A stretch of DNA of 33,616 nucleotides from Planctomicrobium sp. (GCA_030626405.1 DAOUPA010000010.1:1-33616), one strand, 5' to 3'. Shown: positions 6,738-15,894, counted from the first letter of the stretch. Program-made: numbers and translations. The notes: generated from the sequence alone by a model not told the origin.

Positions 6738-7760
6738 ATGTCTTTTACTGTCGGTTATAAAAGTTCCTTGTTGTTGTTTGCAATTCCAGCCTTCCTCGTT
6801 GTGGGCTGCGACAAGCTTCCGCTACCGGCAAAAGAAGAAGAGTCCGTCGCGGTCGAGCCAGTTGCCCCTCCGATTCAACCAGAGGTTGTTCCAGAGCCGA
6901 AAAGTCCTGAGCAAATCATCGAAGATTTCAAGGCATTGAAACCAAGTGAAATCGTGGACCAGCACCTCGAGTCGATTGCGAATCTCGAAGAGGCACAGGC
7001 ATCTTTTGAGATGCTCGATTTTTCGCAAAGCAAAGTCTCCGATCAGGGAATTCAGAACCTCAAAAATTTCAAGAACATCACCTCTCTGAACCTTTCCAAG
7101 ACACATGTCCGAGGAACGGGGTTGCAAGCACTTGAACTCGACCATCTGCAAGAACTACATCTCGATAGCACTCAATTCGATAGTGCCGTGGGAGAGAAAA
7201 TCAAAGAATTGCAATCACTGAAAACGCTGGGTATGCGTGAAACAGGTTTGAATGATTCCTTCTATGAAATCTTGGCTGCACTGCCCAACCTGGAAGTCCT
7301 GCATCTTGATGGGAACAAAATTCTGCTCGGGCGGAATTTCTCTGAGATGATAAAGAGTGGACGCTTTGAAAACTTAAGAGTCTTGACCGCTTCGAATTCG
7401 CAGTTCGGCTACTACGGATTACTCGCTGTTGATCAACTGAAGCACCTGGAGATTCTTGATGCAGGTTCGACCAGCCTGAACTTGAAGGCGATGCTGCCGA
7501 TTTCGAAATGCAAAAAATTAATAGAACTCGATCTTTCATCGAACCCATTAAGTGATGAGTCACTCGTTCCGTTGAAACGAACAAAGTCACTTGAAGTTCT
7601 CGATTTGTCCCATTGTCAGGGTCTTTCAAATCCTGCACTCACAACATTAAGAACAATGAAGCAGTTGAAGAAGCTGGTGCTCACAGGAACGTCGATCACG
7701 CCGAACGAGATTGACACTCTCAAAAAGGTGCTCAAGGAAACTGAGGTTGTGTTTGAGTGA
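6738..7760 (+). CDS. Leucine-rich-repeat lipoprotein
   Basis: 340 residues from the ATG at 6738, chosen because GGAG lies 9 bases upstream and because the N-terminus is then a clean lipoprotein signal: hydrophobic residues 9-22 and a lipobox LVVGC with Cys24. The earlier ATG at 6666 would place an unrelated hydrophobic stretch in front. Residues about 33-60 are a Glu/Pro/Val-rich linker (EPVAPPIQPEVVPEP). After that there are about nine leucine-rich repeats of the form LxxLxLxxTxLxxxxLxxL (for example NITSLNLSKTHVRGTGLQAL and LEVLDLSHCQGLSNPALTTL). Probably anchored in a membrane and exposed to the periplasm, where the repeats could bind another protein. Repeat lipoproteins of this type are common in planctomycetes; no partner is indicated by its neighbours. 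Confidence 0.85.
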   Translation: MSFTVGYKSSLLLFAIPAFLVVGCDKLPLPAKEEESVAVEPVAPPIQPEVVPEPKSPEQIIEDFKALKPSEIVDQHLESIANLEEAQASFEMLDFSQSKVSDQGIQNLKNFKNITSLNLSKTHVRGTGLQALELDHLQELHLDSTQFDSAVGEKIKELQSLKTLGMRETGLNDSFYEILAALPNLEVLHLDGNKILLGRNFSEMIKSGRFENLRVLTASNSQFGYYGLLAVDQLKHLEILDAGSTSLNLKAMLPISKCKKLIELDLSSNPLSDESLVPLKRTKSLEVLDLSHCQGLSNPALTTLRTMKQLKKLVLTGTSITPNEIDTLKKVLKETEVVFE

Positions 7761-7843
7761 GGAACCTCGCGGGATTTTTCGCTCAGAATCGGAGATTGTG
7801 TTTTAGTAACGACTGATTGTCGCAGGCTATAAGGGAACCGTTC

Positions 7844-8638
7844 ATGTCGGAGAAAGATTCAGGATCGCAGCAGAGTCTTCAGCAGGTCGCAAGCTGGCTT
7901 TTCGAAAGTCAGAGTGCCGCGGCGTTCACTGGTGCCGGGATTTCTACCGAAAGCGGGATTCCAGATTTCCGATCACCCGGAGGTGTCTGGTCGAAGAATC
8001 GGACTGTCTACTTCGATGAGTTTTTGAACTCAGAAGAGGATCGCTACGAGTACTGGCGACAAAAGTCTCAGACACACGTTGAATTCGAGGCAGCCGCTCC
8101 AAATCGCGCACACCAAGTGTTGGCTCAATGGGAAGAGTCCGGAAAAATCGATGGCATCATCACGCAAAACATCGATGGTCTGCATCAACAGGCAGGAAAC
8201 AGGAACGTTCTTGAACTCCACGGAACGGCTCGTGAAATCAGCTGCCTCGGATGCGAGCGCCGTTGGCCTGCCGACGCCTGGGTACAAAATTTTCTCGCCG
8301 AAGATCGCGTCCCCCGTTGCCCTGAATGCGGAGGACTAATGAAGCACGCCACGGTTTCATTCGGACAGGCGATGCCCGAATTGATCGTTGAAGAATCGAT
8401 GAAAATGGCACAACATGCCGATCTGTGTTTCGCGCTAGGATCTTCATTAGTCGTTTACCCGGCAGCCGGAATCCCAGAGTTCGCCAAGAAGCATGGAGCC
8501 AGACTTGTGATCATCAATCGAACTGAAACGCCACTCGATCATCTCGCTGATCTCGTCATCCGTGAACCACTTGGCGAAACACTTTCGCGAATCAATGATC
8601 TGCTGACGCAAAGAATTGACGCGGAGCCTTCCGGCTGA
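7844..8638 (+). CDS. NAD-dependent protein deacylase, Sir2 family (CobB/NpdA-like)
   Basis: 264 residues from the ATG at 7844; a TTG at 7817 is in frame but adds no conserved sequence. Family landmarks are all present: GAGIS (30-34) with GIPDFRSPGG for NAD binding, TQNIDGLHQQAG (107-118), the catalytic His126 in ELHGT, and a four-cysteine zinc site at Cys134, Cys137, Cys159 and Cys162. VSFGQAMP and GSSLVVYPAAGIP complete the core. The enzyme removes acetyl or other acyl groups from lysine using NAD. The tyrosine/arginine pair that marks class III desuccinylases is not evident, so a deacetylase is more likely. The gene follows the lipoprotein gene after 83 bases on the same strand and may share its transcript; I see no functional link. 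Confidence 0.95.
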   Translation: MSEKDSGSQQSLQQVASWLFESQSAAAFTGAGISTESGIPDFRSPGGVWSKNRTVYFDEFLNSEEDRYEYWRQKSQTHVEFEAAAPNRAHQVLAQWEESGKIDGIITQNIDGLHQQAGNRNVLELHGTAREISCLGCERRWPADAWVQNFLAEDRVPRCPECGGLMKHATVSFGQAMPELIVEESMKMAQHADLCFALGSSLVVYPAAGIPEFAKKHGARLVIINRTETPLDHLADLVIREPLGETLSRINDLLTQRIDAEPSG

Positions 8639-8729
8639 ACATGAATTGAAATGGTGATGAAGAGTGAGTTGATTCAGGACCAAGAAAAAGTAACCGCGAA
8701 TAACATGATGGACACAAAGAGAAGAGTAG

Positions 8730-8746
8730 GGTCCGCTGTGCGGACC
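8730..8746. repeat. Perfect GC-rich hairpin (REP-like) in the sirtuin-comEC gap
   Basis: GGTCCGC (8730-8736), TGT loop, GCGGACC (8740-8746). It is the clearest element in the 258-base gap 8639-8896. The preceding stretch (about 8692-8725, with CCGCGAATAACATGATGGAC) reads like degenerate intergenic repeat text rather than coding sequence. No T-run. Confidence 0.55.
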
Positions 8747-8896
8747 AGTAAGTGTGTATTCCGTTTTCAACCATACTTTGAGCTCCAACCTCATTAAGAA
8801 CATCCGTCTGTTTCGATTTTTAGTGATCAATTACTTCAAATGCTTAAGAAACATGGTCATCAATAATCTAACACGGCATGAAATGGGTCGAATCGA

Positions 8897-11413
8897 TTGA
8901 TTGAAAACTCGCAATTCGATTTTCGGGGTCCTCTGACTCTTACACCTCCTCGACGACCTCTCGTCTGGGCGGCGACTGCGCTGGCGGCAGGCATCGTGTT
9001 TGATAATTTCCTTGAAATTGAATTGTCGACCTGGCTGGCGTTTCTTTTGGTTGGCGTCGCGGTCAGTTTTGTCACGACGGTTCGCCAGTTTTCTTTTCGA
9101 TTTGCGTCGGCAAGCGTATTACTGCTGATTCTTGCCATTGGTGGAACCCGGCATCATTTTTTTAGTCAGGTTCGAGGCGAAAGAAACATACGTCGCTACG
9201 CCGAACCAGAATCAAAATCGGCACGAATCGTAGGTGTTATTTCATCAAGTATTGAAATTGTTGAGTCGGAGCGAGGTCCGCGTATTCCACCTTGGATGGA
9301 AGTTGACACGAGTCGTTTCACACTGCGATGCGAACATTTGGAGAACGGTCCAGTCTGGACCGCCGTGAGTGGTCATTTGCGAGTCAACGTCAATGGCCAT
9401 TTAGTACACACTCAAGTTGGAGACCGTATCGAACTTCTAGGGGATATCGCCGTCTCTGGTCCAGTGAAAAATCCTGGAGGATTCAATTTCCAAAACTATC
9501 TTGATCGCCAGGGAGTCGACGCGCTTATGCGAGTCAGTCATCCCCAAGCGATCACATTTTTAGAGGACTCTGGTCACTGGCGATGGATGATTCCACGTTT
9601 TCGCGAGGCGGTTCGAGCAGAGATTCGATCCGTTTTCGTGCAGCATCTCTCAAAAAAATCAAAGACGATTGCTCTTTCAATTCTGCTGGGAGATCGTTCT
9701 CAACTCAACGCCGAAATGCGGGATCGCTTCGCCGAAAGCGGGACCATGCATTTGTTGGCGATTTCAGGTCTCCATGTCGGAATTCTGGCAGGGTTGCTGG
9801 CGGCCGTCTGTCGACTGTTAAATTGTTCTCCCCGAACGACGGCGATTGCACTTATCTTTGTGATTGTTCTTTACGCAACAATCACGAATCACCGTCCGCC
9901 TGTGTTGCGTGCGACAATGTTGATCGTGGTGATAGTTCTGGGAACCTTAGGAAGCCGGCGAATCGATGGTTTCCATGTTCTGGCCTTTTGCGCCGGTGTG
10001 CTTCTGCTTTGGAAACCGAGCGACCTCTTTGACATTGGAGCGCAGCTTTCTTTCCTGGCAGTCGGTGCCATTCTTTGGAGTTCGTCAGCTCTTCGCTTTG
10101 ACCCATTCAAAGGCAATCTCGAAGGAATACCGGTTTCGGAGCGATGGCGATTCCTGGAACGGCTTCGCCCTGTCGGCAGTTTTATTTTTCGAGGATACGT
10201 CGTCACCGCTGCGATTTGGTTTGCGACTTTGCCGCTGACGATCTCGACTTTTCATCTTGTTGCTCCGATTGGATTTGCACTCAACATCCTCTTGATTCCG
10301 TGGGTCGCAGTCATTCTATGTCTGGGGTACCTGCTGATTCTTTTCGGGATATTGGTCCCTGGGCTGGTTGGAATTGTTGCTGGCAGTTTCGACTGGACGG
10401 TGCAGGTACTCCTGAGTGTCGTCAGTTGGGCACATGAATTGCCGTTTGGTCATTTCTTCAGCCCCGGGGTCCCAGTCTGGTGGTTGATCGGCTTCTATCT
10501 TCTCATTGCAATGGTCTGGCAGTTATATGGTTCGGAAATGGTTCCCAGACGGAGTTGGTACGCGCTGTTGATCTGGGTTGTCGTCGGCGTTTCTCTCGGT
10601 TCAATTCCTCCGCAGCGTGAAGGACTTCGCTACACAATACTCTCGGTCGGACACGGTCTCGCAACCGTGATTGAATTGCCAACCGGCGAAACAATCCTGT
10701 ACGACTCCGGCACTTTTGGAAACGGTCGTCGCGCGGAAAGAACTGTCGAACAATACTTGTGGTCCCGACGCATTACCCAGATCGATGCCGTGATCGTTTC
10801 TCATGCCGATCACGATCACTTCAGTGGTTTGTTTGGACTCCTCGAACGTTTTCCCGTCGGCACCATGATCATCACTCAGCCGTTTCTCGATTTCCAGCAA
10901 CGCAGTGTTCAAGACCTTTGCGAGGCAGCAAGTGAATACAAAATTCCGCTGCATATTGTTTCGGCAGGAGATGAAATTGCGTCGAGTGAACGAAACGGCA
11001 TCGACGCAGTCCGAATGAAAGTTCTGCATCCTGAATCCGAGTTTCACTCAATGCACGACAACGCTAACAGCATCGTCTTGACGATTGAATATGCCGGTCG
11101 ACGTTTGTTACTCACAGGTGATCTGGAGAAAGACGGACTCGATGCGCTGCTGAGTCAGTCAGCGGAAGTTTTCGATGTCGCAATGGCACCGCATCACGGT
11201 TCGAAGTACTCGAACCCTCAAGCTGTTGTTGATTGGTCTTCCGCCAGACACGTCCTCGTCAGTTCCGGTGACCGCAACGTTGTTGCTCGTCTTCAAAGCG
11301 AAGTCGGACCAGATACGAAAGTCATCTGCACAGAAAACTCAGGAGCAATTACAGTCGAGGTTTCCAAAGAAGGGCAGTTGCGAGTCGAAGAGTTCTTGTC
11401 GGGCGAACGGTAA
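8897..11413 (+). CDS. comEC: ComEC/Rec2 family DNA-uptake channel protein
   Basis: An 838-residue inner-membrane protein. The N-terminal part contains hydrophobic segments and the DUF4131 domain with an OB-fold-like region (about 20-215, including GDRIELLGDIAVSGPVKNPG). The ComEC competence domain follows (about 240-560), with ILLGDRSQL, FAESGTMHLLAISGLHVGIL and many hydrophobic helices. The C-terminal metallo-beta-lactamase-like domain (from about 575) has SVGHGLATVIELP, the metal motif SHADHDHFSG (His636-His641), LLLTGDLEKDG and APHHGSKYSNP. ComEC moves single-stranded DNA across the inner membrane during transformation. The start is a TTG at 8897 with no clear Shine-Dalgarno site; no in-frame ATG is available before the conserved region. 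It stands alone and its stop is 3 bases from the stop of the opposing GNAT gene. No other com or pil genes are near. Confidence 0.94.
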   Translation: MIENSQFDFRGPLTLTPPRRPLVWAATALAAGIVFDNFLEIELSTWLAFLLVGVAVSFVTTVRQFSFRFASASVLLLILAIGGTRHHFFSQVRGERNIRRYAEPESKSARIVGVISSSIEIVESERGPRIPPWMEVDTSRFTLRCEHLENGPVWTAVSGHLRVNVNGHLVHTQVGDRIELLGDIAVSGPVKNPGGFNFQNYLDRQGVDALMRVSHPQAITFLEDSGHWRWMIPRFREAVRAEIRSVFVQHLSKKSKTIALSILLGDRSQLNAEMRDRFAESGTMHLLAISGLHVGILAGLLAAVCRLLNCSPRTTAIALIFVIVLYATITNHRPPVLRATMLIVVIVLGTLGSRRIDGFHVLAFCAGVLLLWKPSDLFDIGAQLSFLAVGAILWSSSALRFDPFKGNLEGIPVSERWRFLERLRPVGSFIFRGYVVTAAIWFATLPLTISTFHLVAPIGFALNILLIPWVAVILCLGYLLILFGILVPGLVGIVAGSFDWTVQVLLSVVSWAHELPFGHFFSPGVPVWWLIGFYLLIAMVWQLYGSEMVPRRSWYALLIWVVVGVSLGSIPPQREGLRYTILSVGHGLATVIELPTGETILYDSGTFGNGRRAERTVEQYLWSRRITQIDAVIVSHADHDHFSGLFGLLERFPVGTMIITQPFLDFQQRSVQDLCEAASEYKIPLHIVSAGDEIASSERNGIDAVRMKVLHPESEFHSMHDNANSIVLTIEYAGRRLLLTGDLEKDGLDALLSQSAEVFDVAMAPHHGSKYSNPQAVVDWSSARHVLVSSGDRNVVARLQSEVGPDTKVICTENSGAITVEVSKEGQLRVEEFLSGER

Positions 11414-11416
11414 TGA

Positions 11417-11947
11417 TCAATCGCGTGCTTCCCACTCATTCCGCTCAAGATGGAAGAGATGGTGTTCAAGATCGGCAAACATGATCGTCTCCGGCAATGG
11501 AGACATACCGAGCTTCCGCGCGACTCCCTGTGAAGGAATGTTGACTGGTCGAATCAATGAATGGACCGCATCGGCATTTTGAGTTTCGAATGCATAGTCG
11601 CGGCACGCGATTGCCGCTTCAAAGGCAATTCCTTTTCGCCAGAAGTCACGATGGATCATGTATCCCACTTCCAGGAGGGCCCTTCCTTCCACGGTTTGTT
11701 GAACAACGCCAACTTGCCCGAACGGTGTTCCATTCTTTAAGTCACTGACCAACCAAAGCCCGAGACCTGAACTCTCGTAGCGCTCCAGATTTCTCTGGAC
11801 CCAGGCTTTCGCTCCATCTCGGTCGTACGTGCTCGGATAGAAACGCATCGTTTTCGGATCGCTCAACATCGAATGGATGAAGTCAAGGTCGTCCATCGTC
11901 ATGCAGCGCAGCGTCAATCGTTGCGTGGTCAGGATTGCGATATTTAC
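11417..11947 (-). CDS. GNAT-family N-acetyltransferase; start codon unclear
   Basis: The conserved part, about 175 residues, begins LTTQRLTLRCMTMDDLDFIH and carries the acetyl-CoA-binding motif as WRKGIAFEAAIACRDYAF, preceded by EVGYMIHRDF. It belongs to the RimJ/RimL-type GNAT group that acetylates amino groups of proteins or small molecules; the substrate is unknown. The start is a puzzle. The conserved N-terminus runs up to the stop of the DUF2237 gene (overlap about 4 bases), but that stretch has no ATG, GTG or TTG. The first ordinary start codons are a TTG at 11917 and an ATG at 11902, which would cut the first strand. A CTG at 11932 would give a good GNAT beginning. An ORF from 12091 exists only by running through DUF2237 in another frame. 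I give the coordinate where the family-like frame begins. Confidence 0.75.
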   Translation of the reverse strand, partial: VNIAILTTQRLTLRCMTMDDLDFIHSMLSDPKTMRFYPSTYDRDGAKAWVQRNLERYESSGLGLWLVSDLKNGTPFGQVGVVQQTVEGRALLEVGYMIHRDFWRKGIAFEAAIACRDYAFETQNADAVHSLIRPVNIPSQGVARKLGMSPLPETIMFADLEHHLFHLERNEWEARD

Positions 11948-12321
11948 GAGTCCACCGGATCGACAGCGTGTTCCTGAAGTTCTTCCAGAGATGCAAACTC
12001 CAAAATTGATATGTGTGTGGCGGCTAAAACAACTCCGCAAGCCTTTCCTGCATCGTAGGCATCCTTCCAACGAGCGGCACAGACGCACCACTGGTCACCT
12101 GGCTGGAGTCCAGGAAACTTGAATTCCGGCATCGGCGTTGAGAGATCGTTGCCGGTCGCTTTCGAGTATTCGAGGAACTCCTCCGTCACGCGGCAACAGA
12201 TCACGTGCATCCCCATGTCACCCTGTCCGGTGGCACAGCAACCATCCCGAAACCAGCCGGTCATCGGATCTGTCGAACAGGATTGAAGTTCTTCACCAAG
12301 TACGTTTTTTCCGCGATTCAT
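11944..12321 (-). CDS. DUF2237 family protein
   Basis: A 125-residue cytosolic protein that matches the DUF2237 pattern through its whole length: NVLGEELQSCSTDPMTGWFR, the double cysteine in DGCC, HVICCRVTEEFLEYSK, LSTPMPEFKFPGLQPGDQWC and a closing block in which Ala, Val and Leu alternate before HAVDPVDS. The family is recognised across bacteria but has no demonstrated function; the cysteines (CSTD, GCC, ICC, WCVC) could bind a metal or be redox-active, which is inference. The ATG at 12321 is the first in-frame start and fits the family N-terminus. The downstream GNAT gene begins at or just inside its 3' end, so the two are probably co-transcribed. Confidence 0.9.
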   Translation of the reverse strand: MNRGKNVLGEELQSCSTDPMTGWFRDGCCATGQGDMGMHVICCRVTEEFLEYSKATGNDLSTPMPEFKFPGLQPGDQWCVCAARWKDAYDAGKACGVVLAATHISILEFASLEELQEHAVDPVDS

Positions 12322-12414
12322 AGCAAGGGCAAGGGGTTAGGGATCAAGGGACAAGAGTCGTGTGGAGCCCATGCTTAAGTTTCGGAGTGAACAATCGTTT
12401 CGTCAAGCTTAGTT

Positions 12415-12431
12415 GCACACTTAAAGTGTGC
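12415..12431. repeat. Palindrome upstream of the sulfatase gene
   Basis: GCACACTT (12415-12422), one central A, AAGTGTGC (12424-12431). An exact 8-bp inverted repeat in the 213-base gap between the divergent DUF2237 and sulfatase genes, 103 bases before the sulfatase ATG. It could be an operator or a REP-like hairpin. Confidence 0.45.
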
Positions 12432-12534
12432 GGCAAATCAAATACTCTCAATACTCAAATTATTCGCATGTTTGAATTTATTTGTCGGACTTCACATGAT
12501 GCAGCTTCACAGCTCGACGAAATAGGATTTCCTC

Positions 12535-13965
12535 ATGCGATGCCTCGCGTTGTTTGCTTCTCTTTTTGCCGCACAACTTGCACTGGCAGCTCCACCGAAT
12601 ACGACGAAGCCCAATATCGTGCTGATCGTCAGTGATGATCAAGGCTACAACGACCTTGGTGCACTCAACGATGAAGTGATTTCTCCGAATCTCGACCGGA
12701 TTGCAAGGGAAGGGGTCCGATTGTCGAATTTCTACGTCGCCTGGCCTGCGTGTACACCGTCACGTGGATCGTTGCTGACCGGTCGCTATCCACAGCGGAA
12801 CGGCATCTACGACATGATCCGCAACGAGGCTCCGGACTACGGACACAAGTACAAGCCTGAGGAATACGCAGTTAGCTGGGAGCGAATCGGAGGGATGGAT
12901 CTTCGCGAAGTTCTCTTCCCGGAATACCTCAAGCAGGCTGGGTATCAATGTGCGATCTACGGGAAGTGGGATCTCGGAGTCAGCCGCCGGTTCCTACCGC
13001 AGCAACGGGGATTCGACGATTTCTATGGCCTCGTGAACACCGGTATCGATTACTTCACGCACGAGCGTTACGGCGTTCCCAGTATGTTCGATGGCAATCA
13101 TCAGACCGAAGCTGACAAAGGAACCTATTGCACGTATCTGTTCGAACGTGAGGCGAAGAAGTTCATCCACGCGAATCGCGATAAGCCATTCTTCCTGTAT
13201 CTGCCGTTTAACGCTCCGCATAACGCATCCAGCCTCGACCCGAAAATTCGCTCTGCCGCTCAAGCGCCGGAGAAGTTCAAAAAGCTGTTCCCGCATCTTA
13301 AGGACTCATTTCGAGAAGGAACGAAGTACGGCAAACCAGCGATGGTCGCAACACCTGATAAGCGGCGGTTGGAGTACCTCGCTTCAATCGCTTGTATGGA
13401 CGAGACCATCGGCAACGTGCTGGACATGCTCGATGAATACGGCATCGCCGACAACACGATTGTCATCTTCTTCTCAGACAATGGTGGCAGCGGCGGGGCA
13501 AGCAATGCTCCCTTGCGTGCCGGGAAGGGGAGAGTCTTCGAAGGTGGTATTCGAGTCTGCGCCGCCGTGCGTGGACCTGGGATTCCGAAAGGGACCGTCA
13601 ATTCCGAATTCCTCACAAGCATGGAACTGCTGCCGACTCTCACGAAACTGGCAGGCGTCGCGCCAAAGCCGGAGATCATCCTCGATGGCTTCGATATGTG
13701 GCCTGTCCTGAAAGGGGAGAAGCCATCTCTCCGTAAAAAAATGTTCTGGAAACGAAGGCGCAAAGAAGCCGCCCGCGTCGGTGACTGGAAGTGGGTGAAC
13801 AACGAGTCCGGCGAATTCCTCTTCAACGTGCATGAAGATATCAGCGAGAAAAACAACCTCGCCGAAAAAATGCCTGAGAAGCTCAAGGAAATGCGAAGCG
13901 AATTCGCCGAATGGACAAAACAGATGGAAGCCGCCGAACCACGCGGCCCATTTCGGGATTATTGA
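12535..13965 (+). CDS. Secreted type I sulfatase (arylsulfatase family)
   Basis: 476 residues. Residues 1-19 form a signal peptide (hydrophobic FASLFAAQLALA ending in ALA-A), so the enzyme is exported. PNIVLIVSDDQGYNDLG gives the metal ligands Asp34 and Asp35. The sulfatase signature ACTPSRGSLLTGRYP contains Cys73 in C-x-P-x-R, which would be converted to the catalytic formylglycine. FFSDNGG (Asp315-Asn316) completes the metal site, and GKGRVFEGGIRV is the conserved C-terminal family block. Type I sulfatases remove sulfate esters from polysaccharides or glycosides; planctomycetes carry many. The substrate cannot be told. AGGA about 7 bases before the ATG supports the start. The gene is alone, convergent with the octaheme cytochrome gene. 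Confidence 0.95.
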   Translation: MRCLALFASLFAAQLALAAPPNTTKPNIVLIVSDDQGYNDLGALNDEVISPNLDRIAREGVRLSNFYVAWPACTPSRGSLLTGRYPQRNGIYDMIRNEAPDYGHKYKPEEYAVSWERIGGMDLREVLFPEYLKQAGYQCAIYGKWDLGVSRRFLPQQRGFDDFYGLVNTGIDYFTHERYGVPSMFDGNHQTEADKGTYCTYLFEREAKKFIHANRDKPFFLYLPFNAPHNASSLDPKIRSAAQAPEKFKKLFPHLKDSFREGTKYGKPAMVATPDKRRLEYLASIACMDETIGNVLDMLDEYGIADNTIVIFFSDNGGSGGASNAPLRAGKGRVFEGGIRVCAAVRGPGIPKGTVNSEFLTSMELLPTLTKLAGVAPKPEIILDGFDMWPVLKGEKPSLRKKMFWKRRRKEAARVGDWKWVNNESGEFLFNVHEDISEKNNLAEKMPEKLKEMRSEFAEWTKQMEAAEPRGPFRDY

Positions 13966-14041
13966 GAAAAAACAAACTGACGTGAGAACCAAAGTTCATG
14001 TGTACCACGTGAAAACGTCACGAAACTCACGTGAGCAATCA

Positions 14042-14076
14042 GCGGGGAACCACTTGAAAAGTACTTTCATCCCCGC
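14042..14076. terminator. Nested hairpin between convergent sulfatase and cytochrome genes
   Basis: GCGGGGA (14042-14048) pairs with TCCCCGC (14070-14076), and inside it ACTT (14052-14055) pairs with AAGT (14059-14062). The structure sits in the 172-base convergent gap and could stop transcription from either side. It has no T-run, so assignment as a terminator is tentative. Confidence 0.35.
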
Positions 14077-14137
14077 GATGCGCGCTTGGTAACTGTTCGC
14101 ATCACATCTCACAACGCAGCAGAGAGAAGTTCGAACC

Positions 14138-15832
14138 TTAATCTTTCTCTTTTTCGGAATCAGCCTTCTCGGTAGATGCTTCACCTTTGGCGTCGACTGC
14201 ATCCAGCTTTGGAGAGTTGGGCAATACCGAAAGCTTGCCATCGGCGTTAAGTTTCTTGGCCTTTTCATACCATTCATGTTCTGGTCGATCGAGAATGTCG
14301 TCGATGACTTTCAAGACAGCCTTGGTTTCATCGACCTTGCCTTCCTCTTCAGCTTTGTGAGCAAGTTCTCGTGCTTGCGGGATGAGGTGGATGTAGAACC
14401 GTTCGGCGACTTCAAACATCCCGTGCCAGTGGGCGTAGTCCGGAGCCATCATCGAGGCACCGTGTCGGGCACGTCGGCCTTCGTGATGCCAGAGGTAGAA
14501 CCAGGTCCATTCAATTTCTTCGTCGAAGTTTGTCTTGGTCAACATTTTCTGTTCACGAAGTGCATCCATGATGATTGTCCCCGGCTTCGCGAACTTCTCG
14601 TTGTAGTTGATGACGAAATCGTCGTACTGCGTGTAGAAGGAGTTCACATAGTTTGGAGTATGGCAATGCAGACAGACGTTCTTCATTTCCTGTCGTTTTT
14701 CCTGCCAGGAACTCTCGATGAGTGCCTGCCGTTTGACCGGGTCTTTCTCTTTGATTAGTTTTCCGTCACTGTCAGTATCGAGTAACTGACTGATCGGTGG
14801 TCGGTTGGTCCAGGAAAGTCTTTTTCCAGGATCGTGAGTGACCTTACCACCATTGCGGGAATGACCGGACATGTGACACGTCGCACATGTTGGTGCCTGT
14901 GTGTAATCCTCTCCCAGTACCCAGTCTTTGGCATCCAGGTTCATGTGTTCTTTAAGGTCGCGGAATGCCACGCCATGTTTGGATTCTTCGTAGATCTCTT
15001 TCTGCGGATGGTCAGGACCGAGGTGGCACTTGCCGCAGTTTTCAGGTTGTCGAGCACGGCGTGGAGAAAAATCATGACGCGAATGGCAAGCTGAACAAGA
15101 ACCACGTGAGCCATCCAGATTCAATCGTCCGATTCCCGTATTCGGCCAACTGCTGGCATCCAGGACTGGACGCCCATTGTCATCTTTCATGATCAAAGCG
15201 ACAGCTTCCAGATTCGTTGGGAGCCCCTTTTCATCTGGCTTGAGATCCTCAACAGTAATCAGGCTGCCATCTTTGCCTTTCAGTGCAATTTTACTTCCAT
15301 GGCACTGGCGACAACCGACGTTCACGCTTGCCATGCCGTTGACCATGCTGACTTCCATGCCTGGAGTTTTTGAATGCGGGCTGAAGGGGACACGTGCGCC
15401 TTCGACCGTTTCAGCAAGGAAGTTATCCAGCGAGGCAAGAATGTTCCCTGCCGCAGCGTGGTGGCTGGCAAGGAATTCTTCCGTTTCTGTTTGGTGACAG
15501 CGACCGCAGTCTTTCGGCGTGACAACAGTTGCGATGATCGCTCCGTAGTGATCGAAAGCATCGACTTCACCATGTGCAGCCTGATGGCACTCGACACAGC
15601 CGACACCCTTAAGGGCATGAGTGCTCCCTTCCCAGTGATCGATAATCCCAGGAGAAGACTTCTGGTGACATTCCACGCAAGATTTCGAACTTGCCGGGAT
15701 CGCGACATGAGCCGTGCCGTTCCCAGACTCTTCTTTCTTGCGCTCGACTTCCATGAACTGCACGAACACGAGCGACGCCAAAAATACTAACCCGAGAAAA
15801 CCAACGATGTACTGTTTGGTTTGAACTTTCAT
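14138..15832 (-). CDS. Octaheme c-type cytochrome, HAO-like family
   Basis: 564 residues. A single N-terminal hydrophobic segment (about 8-26) should anchor it to the inner membrane with the rest in the periplasm. Eight CxxCH haem motifs begin at Cys52, 79, 109, 174, 246, 266, 316 and 387, the number expected for hydroxylamine oxidoreductase-like octahaem cytochromes. After the last haem comes the helical domain with WHHEGRRARHGASMMAPDYAHWHG (split: WHHEGRRARHG at 448-458, PDYAHWHG at 464-471), which matches this group; Tyr466 is in a region where true HAO has its cross-linking tyrosine, but I cannot tell from sequence whether it plays that role. The C-terminal tail is Lys/Glu-rich. It is the last gene of a Rieske/cytochrome b operon, so it probably takes electrons from that complex in place of cytochrome c1. 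Confidence 0.88.
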   Translation of the reverse strand: MKVQTKQYIVGFLGLVFLASLVFVQFMEVERKKEESGNGTAHVAIPASSKSCVECHQKSSPGIIDHWEGSTHALKGVGCVECHQAAHGEVDAFDHYGAIIATVVTPKDCGRCHQTETEEFLASHHAAAGNILASLDNFLAETVEGARVPFSPHSKTPGMEVSMVNGMASVNVGCRQCHGSKIALKGKDGSLITVEDLKPDEKGLPTNLEAVALIMKDDNGRPVLDASSWPNTGIGRLNLDGSRGSCSACHSRHDFSPRRARQPENCGKCHLGPDHPQKEIYEESKHGVAFRDLKEHMNLDAKDWVLGEDYTQAPTCATCHMSGHSRNGGKVTHDPGKRLSWTNRPPISQLLDTDSDGKLIKEKDPVKRQALIESSWQEKRQEMKNVCLHCHTPNYVNSFYTQYDDFVINYNEKFAKPGTIIMDALREQKMLTKTNFDEEIEWTWFYLWHHEGRRARHGASMMAPDYAHWHGMFEVAERFYIHLIPQARELAHKAEEEGKVDETKAVLKVIDDILDRPEHEWYEKAKKLNADGKLSVLPNSPKLDAVDAKGEASTEKADSEKEKD

Positions 15833-15894
15833 GGAAGTCTGCTTGTTGTCTCAGTGATGGAATAACGTAATCGTGATGTCGTCAATGAATTTAT

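Noticed and set aside
11948-12091. Upstream extension of the GNAT frame to 12091
   Set aside because: The extension lies within the DUF2237 gene in another frame and does not resemble GNAT proteins.
13260-13992. Minus-strand ORFs of 172 and 208 codons opposite the sulfatase
   Set aside because: Shadow frames of the sulfatase gene, with no recognisable motif.
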